Below, in pieces: positions 44,374 to 52,500 of a stretch of 57,446 nt of DNA. Source of the stretch: an uncultured Flavobacteriales bacterium (lineage in GTDB: Bacteria > Bacteroidota > Bacteroidia > Flavobacteriales_D > Parvicellaceae). Below the pieces are notes generated by a model that searched no databases, was not told the origin of the DNA, and was given only the letters and a program-made list of their open reading frames with translations. Every line of letters starts with the position of its first letter. The stretch's first letter is position 1. The stretch lies in contig CAJQPO010000021.1 in assembly GCA_905480225.1 (NCBI GenBank), positions 1 through 57,446 on the forward strand, read 5' to 3'. The position numbers and the translations under genes are program-made.

Positions 44374-44691
44374 ATGGCAGTAGAATTCACAGAAGACAAC
44401 TTTGAGGAGTTGGCATTAAAATCAGATAAACCTGTTTTAGTAGATTTTTGGGCAGAGTGGTGTGGACCATGTAGGATGGTTGGTCCTTTAGTAGATGAAA
44501 TTCATTCTGAATACGATGGTAAAGCGGTTATCGGTAAGGTAAACGTTGATAATAACCAAGCTATTGCCATGAAATATGGTGTTCGTAGTATTCCAACAAT
44601 TATCTTCATGAAAAATGGAGAAGTTGTAGATAAATCTGTTGGTGCAGTTCCAAAGCAAACACTAATTGATAAGCTAGAGGCTGCTATGTAA
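44374..44691 (+). CDS. trxA: thioredoxin
   Basis: The 105-residue cytoplasmic thioredoxin has the redox site WCGPC (C30, C33). The normal framework is present: VLVDFWAEWCGPCRM, KVNVDNN, the cis-Pro loop RSIPTIIFMKNGE and VGAVPKQTL. It donates electrons to ribonucleotide reductase, MsrB and others. It lies 83 bp after dnaE and ends in a good terminator. It may be co-transcribed with dnaE or have its own promoter in the A/T-rich gap; no perfect TAnnTTTG box is seen there. Confidence 0.96.
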   Translation: MAVEFTEDNFEELALKSDKPVLVDFWAEWCGPCRMVGPLVDEIHSEYDGKAVIGKVNVDNNQAIAMKYGVRSIPTIIFMKNGEVVDKSVGAVPKQTLIDKLEAAM

Positions 44692-44714
44692 CCGTGATTT
44701 TTTAAAAGGTACGT

Positions 44715-44748
44715 AAACCCTGTTCCCAAAGGAATAGGGTTTTTTTTA
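44715..44748 (+). terminator. Rho-independent terminator of trxA
   Basis: AAACCCTGTTCC (44715-44726) pairs with GGAATAGGGTTT (44731-44742) with one G-U pair, a CAAA loop and a T-run. Confidence 0.9.
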
Positions 44749-44814
44749 TTAGAACAATCTGGGTTCTAAAGAAAAGATTCTGATTGAATATAAGGTGATT
44801 TGAAGGAGAAAGAA

Positions 44815-44822
44815 TATATTTG
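44815..44822 (+). promoter_or_regulatory. candidate -7 element of pyrR-pyrB
   Basis: TATATTTG fits TAnnTTTG, 15 bp before ATG 44837 and after the trxA terminator. No good -33 is visible. The leader is too short for a PyrR attenuator. Confidence 0.45.
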
Positions 44823-44836
44823 TCTAATCGTTCAAG

Positions 44837-45379
44837 ATGGCGAATGAAATTATCTTAAATAGCAAGCAGTTTGAATTGACAATCAATCGCCTTTGCTATC
44901 AACTCATAGAGAATCACAGTGATTTTTCGAAATCTGCCATTATAGGTCTTCAACCAAGGGGTATCTACCTAGCCAATAGATTGCAGTCTGTTATCCAAGC
45001 AAGAACTGGAATTACTGTGCAAACAGGTGGATTAGACATCACATTTTTTAGGGATGATTTTCGAAGAACAGATCGACCTTTGATTCCAAGTGCTACCAAT
45101 ATGGATTTTACTGTTGAGGGTAAAAAGGTAGTCTTGGTAGATGACGTATTGTATACCGGTAGAACGGTAAGAGCTGGACTGGATGCGACCATGACTTTTG
45201 GTAGGCCAAGTGGAATTGAATTAATGGCCTTAATTGATAGGAGATTTAGCCGTAATTTACCGATAGAACCCAATTACGTTGGTAAATCAGTTGATACAAT
45301 AGAAGCCGAAAGGGTTACGGTTAGCTGGAATGAGATAGATGGTAAAGACGAGGTGACATTACATACGACAAATGAATAA
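44837..45379 (+). CDS. pyrR: PyrR bifunctional regulator / uracil phosphoribosyltransferase
   Basis: The 180-residue protein has the PRPP-binding motif VVLVDDVLYTGRTVR (98-112) and the PyrR-type opening EIILNSKQFELTINRLCYQLIENH. IIGLQPRGIYLANRL and TVQTGGLDITFFRDDFRR follow. In Bacillus PyrR binds pyr mRNA and also makes UMP from uracil. Here no attenuator structure is visible before the gene (leader about 10 bases), so RNA-based control of this operon would have to act elsewhere. The stop overlaps pyrB by eight bases, so the two are translationally linked. Confidence 0.95.
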   Translation: MANEIILNSKQFELTINRLCYQLIENHSDFSKSAIIGLQPRGIYLANRLQSVIQARTGITVQTGGLDITFFRDDFRRTDRPLIPSATNMDFTVEGKKVVLVDDVLYTGRTVRAGLDATMTFGRPSGIELMALIDRRFSRNLPIEPNYVGKSVDTIEAERVTVSWNEIDGKDEVTLHTTNE

Positions 45380-46307
45380 AGGACTTAGTGCGGATCATTT
45401 ATTGGGAATAAAACACATCTCTAAAGAGGATATAGAGGTGATTTTTCAAACTGCTGATTCGTTTAAAGGCGTTATAAACAGACCGATAAAAAAAGTTCCT
45501 GCACTTAGAGATGTCACTATTGCTAATTTATTTTTTGAGAACTCTACAAGAACAAAGCTGTCTTTCGAATTAGCTGAAAAAAGACTATCCGCAGACATTA
45601 TCAATTTTTCGGCAAGCGCATCCTCTGTTTCTAAGGGGGAAACATTGGTGGATACCGTAAACAACATTCTTTCCATGAAGGTAGATATGGTTGTAATGCG
45701 CCATCCGACGCCAGGTGCTGCCATGTTTTTAGCGAACAATGTGAATGCCAAAATTATTAATGCGGGAGATGGTACACATGAACATCCTACTCAGGCGCTA
45801 CTGGACACATACTCAATAAGAGAGCGCTTAGGTGAAGTAGCTGGTAAAAAAGTAGTAATTGTCGGTGACATTAAACATTCTAGAGTTGCGCTGTCTAATA
45901 TTTTTGCACTGCAGAAATTAGGCGCAGAAGTAATGGTTTGTGGGCCAACAACATTGATTCCGAAGCACATTGCACAACTGGGAGTTCGTGTTGAACATAA
46001 TTTAAAGAAAGCTTTGGCTTGGTGTGATGTAGCGAATATGCTAAGGATTCAATTTGAAAGACAAGAGATTAACTATTTTCCTTCAATAAGAGAATATGCC
46101 ATGCAGTATGGATTAACTAGACAAATCTTGAATAGTCTCGATAAGGAAATAGTCATTATGCACCCGGGTCCGATCAACCGAGGTGTGGAGATTACATCAG
46201 AAATTGCTGACTCAGACCAGGCAATAATTTTAGACCAAGTAGAGAATGGAGTTGCGATTAGAATGGCAGTGATTTATCTGTTAGCCGCAAAAATTGATAG
46301 AGTATAA
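45372..46307 (+). CDS. pyrB: aspartate carbamoyltransferase catalytic subunit
   Basis: PyrB joins carbamoyl phosphate and aspartate in pyrimidine synthesis. The carbamoyl-phosphate motif FENSTRTKLSF is at residues 55-65, the HPTQALLDTYSI motif at 138-149, and the late MHPGPINRGVEI loop binds aspartate. Length 311 is standard. It follows pyrR with an eight-base overlap. No pyrI regulatory chain gene is adjacent, so allosteric control is unlikely to be of the E. coli type. The promoter of the next gene lies across the pyrB end. Confidence 0.97.
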   Translation: MNKGLSADHLLGIKHISKEDIEVIFQTADSFKGVINRPIKKVPALRDVTIANLFFENSTRTKLSFELAEKRLSADIINFSASASSVSKGETLVDTVNNILSMKVDMVVMRHPTPGAAMFLANNVNAKIINAGDGTHEHPTQALLDTYSIRERLGEVAGKKVVIVGDIKHSRVALSNIFALQKLGAEVMVCGPTTLIPKHIAQLGVRVEHNLKKALAWCDVANMLRIQFERQEINYFPSIREYAMQYGLTRQILNSLDKEIVIMHPGPINRGVEITSEIADSDQAIILDQVENGVAIRMAVIYLLAAKIDRV

Positions 46308-46324
46308 AAATATTGCTAAATTTG
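46294..46324 (+). promoter_or_regulatory. Bacteroidota-type promoter of the STAS gene
   Basis: TTG (46294-46296), 20 bases, then TAAATTTG (46317-46324). The -33 element lies within the last codons of pyrB. Leader is about 32 bases. Confidence 0.55.
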
Positions 46325-46361
46325 AGCTGTGCTGTTTGAATTAAGATAAAAAGACCAGAAA

Positions 46362-46736
46362 ATGAACTTTGTAGTTGAGAAGAAAGAGAAGCATTCATTA
46401 ATTACTTCTAAGGTGGAGAAATTAAACAATATTGTTGCACCTGAATTGAAAAGTGAAGTAGTTATGTTGGATAAGAATGGAGAAGCTTCAATGATTATTG
46501 ATTTGTCAGAAACGAGATATTGTGATTCATCTGGTTTGAGTGCATTATTGGTTGCTAATAGATTGACAAAAGCAGCTGGTGGAACTTTAGTAATAGCAGG
46601 TTTGCAATCATCTGTAGAGAAGTTGATTCAGATTTCACAATTGCATACTGTTTTAAATATAACCCCTACTGTAAACGAAGCAGTTGATCTATTATCGGTT
46701 AATCAGGTAGAGAACGACATGAACGATGAAGATTGA
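46362..46736 (+). CDS. STAS-domain anti-sigma-factor antagonist-like protein
   Basis: A single STAS domain of 124 residues. The phosphorylation loop IIDLSETRYCDSSGLSALL carries Ser56/Ser57, the site of the SpoIIAA family. AAGGTLVIAGLQSSVEKLIQISQLHTVL completes the fold, and the acidic tail DMNDED ends it. In the family, an anti-sigma kinase binds and phosphorylates the Ser; no kinase or phosphatase gene is adjacent. It has its own promoter. The next gene starts 17 bp after its stop and may be read through. Confidence 0.9.
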   Translation: MNFVVEKKEKHSLITSKVEKLNNIVAPELKSEVVMLDKNGEASMIIDLSETRYCDSSGLSALLVANRLTKAAGGTLVIAGLQSSVEKLIQISQLHTVLNITPTVNEAVDLLSVNQVENDMNDED

Positions 46737-46753
46737 TTGTTAAAAACTTATTT

Positions 46754-47509
46754 ATGAAAAAACATTTACTTTTTACTTTAGCTATCCTTACTTTAAGCAT
46801 TAATGTGAATGCGCAGTCGTGTTCGCCGGATCCGTTTTATATGGACAGTGTTTATGGGGCCTGGCCAGACACGATTACCAATTTTCCAGCAGGACAAGAA
46901 GGAGTATTCTACAGCCAAGTCTTGGATTTTAAATTACCCACTGATGCTGGTGATATAGATCCAACTTATCCTGGAGTGCCCATAGACTCGGCAGTTTTAA
47001 CAGATGTAACTGGACTTCCTCCAGGGTTATCTTATGTCTGTAATAATTCGAGTTGTACTTGGATGGGAGGAGATCAAGGATGCGCATCCATTTATGGAAC
47101 TCCAACTACTCCGGGAACGTATGACGTGGTAATTGAATTGGACGGATGGGTGACCGTAATCTTTGTTGGAGCAGTTTCACAACCTTCTGTTTTTACGGGA
47201 TATGTGATTGAAGTGACACCGGCTCTTGATGTATTAGTTTACCAAAAGAATAAGTTTTCTTCAAAGCAAAATTCACCTAATCCATTTTCTGAAGAAACGA
47301 GGATTCATTTTACTACTGGGCAAAATGCAAACGTTGATTTAAGAGTGATGGATATTCTGGGTAATATTGTGCACAAACAAACGGTTCAGGCTAGTGCTGG
47401 TGAAAACTCGATTCGGTTTAGAAACAATGCATTATCAGATGGGATTTATGTCTATACGCTCTCTAATGGAGAACGGTCCATCACTAATAAAATGACAGTC
47501 AGAAGATAA
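46754..47509 (+). CDS. secreted protein with Ig-like domain and T9SS type A sorting domain
   Basis: From ATG 46754 the 251-residue product has a signal peptide (residues 1-20, MKKHLLFTL to VNAQ). It then has a Pro/Gly/Asp-rich domain: FPAGQEGVFYSQVLDF and VTGLPPGLSYVCNNSSC, with GTPTTPGTYDVVIELDG last. This looks like one putative Ig / cadherin-type fold (He_PIG-like) with a Cys pair. The last 75 residues (SPNPFSEETRIHF, VMDILGNIVHKQTV, GIYVYTLSNGERSITNKMTVRR) are a type IX secretion C-terminal sorting domain. It should be exported and attached to the cell surface. A longer TTG start (46733) would add seven residues before the signal peptide and is less likely. Function beyond surface display is unknown. 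Confidence 0.93.
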   Translation: MKKHLLFTLAILTLSINVNAQSCSPDPFYMDSVYGAWPDTITNFPAGQEGVFYSQVLDFKLPTDAGDIDPTYPGVPIDSAVLTDVTGLPPGLSYVCNNSSCTWMGGDQGCASIYGTPTTPGTYDVVIELDGWVTVIFVGAVSQPSVFTGYVIEVTPALDVLVYQKNKFSSKQNSPNPFSEETRIHFTTGQNANVDLRVMDILGNIVHKQTVQASAGENSIRFRNNALSDGIYVYTLSNGERSITNKMTVRR

Positions 47510-47529
47510 TTGAGCAGTATTGCTTTTTA

Positions 47530-47560
47530 AGCCCTGCATTATTGTGCAGGGTTTTTTTTT
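47530..47560 (+). terminator. Rho-independent terminator
   Basis: CCCTGCA (47532-47538) pairs with TGCAGGG (47545-47551) across a 6-base loop and is followed by nine T residues. It ends the STAS/secreted protein transcript. Confidence 0.88.
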
Positions 47561-47586
47561 ACACGAAAAGTCGATATTCGGTATAG

Positions 47587-48498
47587 ATGCGATTTGAAAT
47601 TACAATTCTAGGTTGTGGCAGTGCTGTGCCGACCTTATCAAGGTCGGCAAGTTCCCAGTATGTTAATGTCTTGGAAAGGCACTTATTACTGGATTGTGGT
47701 GAAGGAACGCAGGTCCAGTTGCGCAAGTTTAAAACTAAATTTCAAAAAATTGACCACGTTTTTATAAGTCATTTGCATGGCGATCATTTCCTAGGATTAA
47801 TCGGACTCTTGTCATCTTTTCACTTATTAGGCAGAACACGACCTTTGCACATATATGCGCCGTCATCTTTGAGAGAGATAATTGACGTGACTATGAAAGC
47901 TTCTCATACTTATCTCAACTACAGATGGGTTCTTCGTGAACTGAATTTTTATAAAAAAGAAGTTGTTTTTGAAGACAAACTCATCCAGGTAGAGAGTTTT
48001 CCTTTAAAACACAGAATAGATTGTTGCGGATTTCTAATTAAAGAAAAAGAGAGAGAATTGAATGTGCTAAAAGACAAGATTAATGAGTTTTCAATTCCAC
48101 TAGATCAAATTCCAGCAATAAAAAAAGGCAAAGACCTTATTCGACAAGATGGTACGATTATTAAAAATAAAATTCTAACCCGAGAGCCATTACCTGCAAG
48201 AGCTTATGCCTATTGTTCGGATACGGCTTATAGTGATAAAGTAATTGAAGCCGTGCGCGAAGTCGATGTGTTGTATCATGAAGCCACGTTTACAGAAGAA
48301 AAAAGGGCAAGAGCAAAAGAAACATTTCACTCAACGGCTTTGCAGGCGGCAACGGTTGCATCTCATTCAAAAGTAGGTAAATTAATAGTCGGGCATTATT
48401 CTGCTAGGTATAAGGAGTTAGACGATTTTGAAAAAGAAATTTCGCCTGTTTTTAGTAATTATGAGCTCGCTTACGATGGCATGGTAATTACACTTTGA
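47587..48498 (+). CDS. rnz: ribonuclease Z
   Basis: Rnz is the tRNA 3'-end endonuclease. The zinc motif HLHGDH is at 62-67 and is preceded by LLLDCGEGTQVQL. LGLIGLLSSFHLLGRTRPLHIYAPS, the downstream SDTAY, HEATFTEE, HSTALQAATVASHSKVGKLIVGHYSARY all match ElaC-type RNase Z. Length 303 is standard. The ATG at 47587 gives the normal MRFEITILGCGSAVPT start. The gene converges on tsaD with six bases between stops. Confidence 0.97.
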   Translation: MRFEITILGCGSAVPTLSRSASSQYVNVLERHLLLDCGEGTQVQLRKFKTKFQKIDHVFISHLHGDHFLGLIGLLSSFHLLGRTRPLHIYAPSSLREIIDVTMKASHTYLNYRWVLRELNFYKKEVVFEDKLIQVESFPLKHRIDCCGFLIKEKERELNVLKDKINEFSIPLDQIPAIKKGKDLIRQDGTIIKNKILTREPLPARAYAYCSDTAYSDKVIEAVREVDVLYHEATFTEEKRARAKETFHSTALQAATVASHSKVGKLIVGHYSARYKELDDFEKEISPVFSNYELAYDGMVITL

Positions 48499-48504
48499 TT
48501 AAGG

Positions 48505-49539
48505 TTAGAATTTCATTCTTGCCGTTGGTACAATATCTAGATCTGAAAAATCGTTTCCGACAAATTTATAATGAGCGACCATAGCAATCATTGCTGCATT
48601 GTCCGTGCAATATTCAAAGTCAGGAAGAAAATAATTCCATTTTTCAGTAATGCTTGTTTCTTTAAGTCTTAAACGGAGAGCGGAATTTGCAGAAACACCA
48701 CCAGCAATTGCAATAGAAGAAATATGATATTGCTTAGCAGCTTTTGTCAACTTGCTGAAAAGTACCGTGACCAGGTGTTTTTGCCATGAAGCACAAATGT
48801 CTGCGAGATTTTCTGAAATAAAATTAGAATTCTCTTGACAACCTTTTTGAATAAAGTATAAAAATTGTGTTTTTAAACCGGAGAAACTATAATTTAAACC
48901 TTTTACAGAAGGTTCAGAAAATTCAAATCGATCTGGATTTCCAGCGACTGCTAATTGGTCAATGATAGGCCCACCTGGGTACTGAAGTCCAAGTACTTTA
49001 GCCGATTTGTCAAAAGCTTCTCCTACAGCATCATCCAATGTTTCACCGATCACCTCCATTTTTAGATGGTCCTTAACTAAAACGAGCTGTGTATGACCTC
49101 CTGAAACAGTGAGGCAAATGAATGGGAAGTCGGGAGCAACCTTGTCTATAGATGGTTTTTTAATAAAATGAGCCAAAACATGTGCCATCATGTGATTCAC
49201 CTCAATTAAGGGAATTCTAAGCGACATGGCCAAACTTTTCGAAAATGAAGTGCCAACAAGCAAGGAACCAAGTAATCCAGGACCACGGGTGAATCCAATT
49301 GCACTTAATTCATTTTTAGAAATACCTGCAGCTTTCAAAGCTTCAGCAACAACTGGTAAAATATTTTTCTGATGTGCCCTGGAGGCAAGCTCAGGTACAA
49401 CGCCACCATATTGCTCATGAATTATTTGACTGGCAATAATATTGGATAATACTTCTCCGTTTTTAATGATGGAGGCAGAGGTATCGTCACAAGACGATTC
49501 AATACCGAGAATGATTATATCTTTGTTGGGATTTACCAT
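48505..49539 (-). CDS. tsaD: tRNA threonylcarbamoyladenosine transferase TsaD
   Basis: TsaD places the threonylcarbamoyl group on A37 of ANN-decoding tRNA. The ASKHA-fold motifs are ILGIESSCDDTSASI at the N-terminus, the metal-binding H116-x-x-x-H120 (NHMMAH), LTVSGGHTQLVLV, GEAFDKSAKVLGL and the late SIAIAGGVSANSALR. Length 344 is close to E. coli (337). The ATG at 49539 lies nine bases from the divergent GTG of tamB, so its promoter must sit inside the 5' end of tamB. Its other partners (TsaB, TsaE) are not in this window. Confidence 0.97.
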   Translation of the reverse strand: MVNPNKDIIILGIESSCDDTSASIIKNGEVLSNIIASQIIHEQYGGVVPELASRAHQKNILPVVAEALKAAGISKNELSAIGFTRGPGLLGSLLVGTSFSKSLAMSLRIPLIEVNHMMAHVLAHFIKKPSIDKVAPDFPFICLTVSGGHTQLVLVKDHLKMEVIGETLDDAVGEAFDKSAKVLGLQYPGGPIIDQLAVAGNPDRFEFSEPSVKGLNYSFSGLKTQFLYFIQKGCQENSNFISENLADICASWQKHLVTVLFSKLTKAAKQYHISSIAIAGGVSANSALRLRLKETSITEKWNYFLPDFEYCTDNAAMIAMVAHYKFVGNDFSDLDIVPTARMKF

Positions 49540-49548
49540 TATAAATAA

Positions 49549-52500
49549 GTGGCCAAAGTTATCAAAAAACGCTGGAAAATACTCCGACTTTGCATTAGTC
49601 TTCTTTTTGAGTTAGGGATTCTATTAGCTTTCATTTTTGCCTTTGGTATTCGTACGAGTTATGTCCAAACAAAAATGGCTCAAGGCATTGCATCCTATCT
49701 TTCAAAGGAACTAAATGCGCAAATTTCCATACAACATGTCGAAATAGATAACATCCATCAATTTTTGCTGAAAGAGATTTATGTCGAAGATAAAAAAGGT
49801 GATACGTTACTTTTTGTGAAACGATTGCAATTAGATTTGAATGATTTTGATTTAGAAAAAAGAGTAATTGAAATTGGGGAAATTGAAATCGAAAACGCTT
49901 TGTTTACGATGATTAAATATCCAGGAGATGAACAGTTTAGCTATGCGTTTCTTGAAGACTATTTCGGGTCTAAGAAATCGGAAAAATCGTTACCCTATCA
50001 GTTAAATATTGAAGGGGTAGAAATCACAAATTCATCTTTTAGATTAACGGACTTCAATAAAAATGAAAAGGCATTGGGGGTTGATTATTCGCATTTAAAT
50101 TTAACACAAATTGAGGCTTCAATAAAAAACTTTAGTAACCGAGATAATCTATCTGCTCAGATTGATCAATTAGCTTTTTATGAACACTCAGGATTTAAGA
50201 TAGAGCAAATGCAAGCTCTCGTAGCGTACTCGAATAGTCAGGTTTTACTTCAAAATTTGGATTTAATTTCGAATGCTTCAGAAATTAATGCCAATCAACT
50301 CTCTTTAAGCTATTCGGATCCAAAACAATTTAAAAATTTCTTAGAGCGTGTTAAACTATCTGCAGATTTTGAAAAAAGTATCATTAACACAAAAGATTTA
50401 GCGTATTTCGCTTCATTTTTTGAGGGCATTCAAGAACCACTGGATTTTCAAGGTAAAGTGGCAGGTACTATTAGTGATTTGACTGTAAATGAGCTAAAAC
50501 TGGGTTTTGGCCAGTCATCCACAATTACCGGTAGTTTGGCTGTAAAAGGTTTGCCAGATTTTAACGAGGCTTATTTAGAGGCTGAATTGGATGGGATTAA
50601 CTTGACTATTAATGACATTCAAAAATTAAAAAGTATTCCATTTAAAGATAATAACCCTGTTGATGTCCCGTCTCAATTATCCAAGTTACAATATGTAAAT
50701 GGTAAAGCTTCTTTTACGGGAACTCTTCAAGAATTTAATTTAACAAGCAGCTTCACCTCAGGGGTGGGTAAATTACAAACAAATCTTGAAGTGAATTATG
50801 ATTCCATTACAAAAGGGTTTAATTATTTCGGGGAAATAGAATCCGACAAATTTGATGTTGGCTTAGTGGCTGGAGTCCAGGATTTAGGCAAAGTTTCTAC
50901 CCGTTTAGCATTCAATTCAAATACGAATGAGCCATTTAGTTTCAATTCTTTTGCTTCCGATTTTACTGCAAATTTTCGTGAGTTCGAATTTATGGGGTAT
51001 TTGTATACGAATATTGAGATGCGTGGTGCACTTACTTCAGAAAGTTTTGATGGAACATTATCCGTGGAAGATGAGAACATTGATTTACTCTTTGATGGAA
51101 TGGTAGACTTCGGATCTGTTTTGCCAAGGTATAATTTTACAGCAACGATTCGGAAAGCGCATCTTTTTGATTTAAACATCGAAAAATCAGATAAGTCCCA
51201 AATAATATGTTCTACAATAGAAGTGGATGGTATAGGATCGAATGCTGATAATTTCAACGGTTCTATAGTAGCGAAAGACCTCTCTTATTATTTACGTGGG
51301 AAAGATTACTTTTTTGACTCCATTAATTTAGTTTCTACTTTGGATTCTGGAAGTCATGCATTGTCAATTTACAGTAATTTTATAGATCTTTTTATCGATG
51401 GAAGTTTTAGTATTCAGGAACTACCAGCTGCCTTTTATTCTCTTGCCCAATCTATTTTGCCTTCCATTTTTGAATCGAAAGATGCTATTCTATTGAATAA
51501 GGAAGATTTTTCATTTTTTGTTGATGTTAAGGACCTTACCATTCTTACAGAATTGTTTGTTAAGGATTTGGAAGTGGCTCCAAATACACAACTTAATGGA
51601 AGCTATCAAACAGGAATGCAGGATTTGAATCTGTTTTTTAATTCAAAGTGGTTAAAATACAAAGACTACCAATTGATTAATACGCACATGGAAATTGATA
51701 AGTTTTCAAGCATGTATGAGTTCACTATTAAATCGGATAGATTGTACATCAATGACAGTGTCTATTTGGATGATTTTCGGTTGGTAACAGGCTTGTTTGC
51801 TGATAATATCGATGCCAATTTGTCTTGGCAGAACGCAGACAGTTCTAGTTCGGGAAATGTTGATATGGATGGATATTGGATGGCTCGAGATCAATTTCAT
51901 TTAAGTATGGAGCCGTCCATTATTTATGTAGGCGATGAGCTTTGGAATATCAATGAAGATGCAGAAATTATTATTGACTCGACAGCCATCCTCCTTTCAA
52001 ATATTAGAGCAATTAATGGCGATCAGATAATTGATGTTAATGGAGTAATCTCGGAGGATCCAACAAAAAGACTAGAATATGTTTTTAGCCAATTTGAATT
52101 GTCAAATCTCAATGCGCTTTTAACGGGTAATACGGTGCTTTTAGATGGGCAAATATCGGCTAATGGAAATTTAAGAGACTTTTATGGACATCCTGTTTTT
52201 CAATTAGAATATGACATCAATGAATGTAATCTAAATGGAAAACTATTGGGTGATGTTTGGGGAACAGTTAAACCTTACTGGCAAAATGTTTCCAGTAAAA
52301 ATATGTTGGATCAGTCTGTTGCACAAGAAAAAATAATAGGATTGGACATCATGGGTAATGTCGTTAAAGAAGGAAATTACCAGTTTGATTATCTTGGAAA
52401 GTACTTTTTAGATCAGCGTTCATCTCCACTTGATTTTGTATTTAATTTGAATGATATGAATTTAGACGTTGCTAATGGTTTTATTCCGAATGGTGTTTCC

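Noticed and set aside
44750-44836. PyrR-type attenuator before pyrR
   Set aside because: The hairpin at 44715-44748 is the trxA terminator, and the leader after the -7 box is only about 10 bases, too short for anti-terminator folding.
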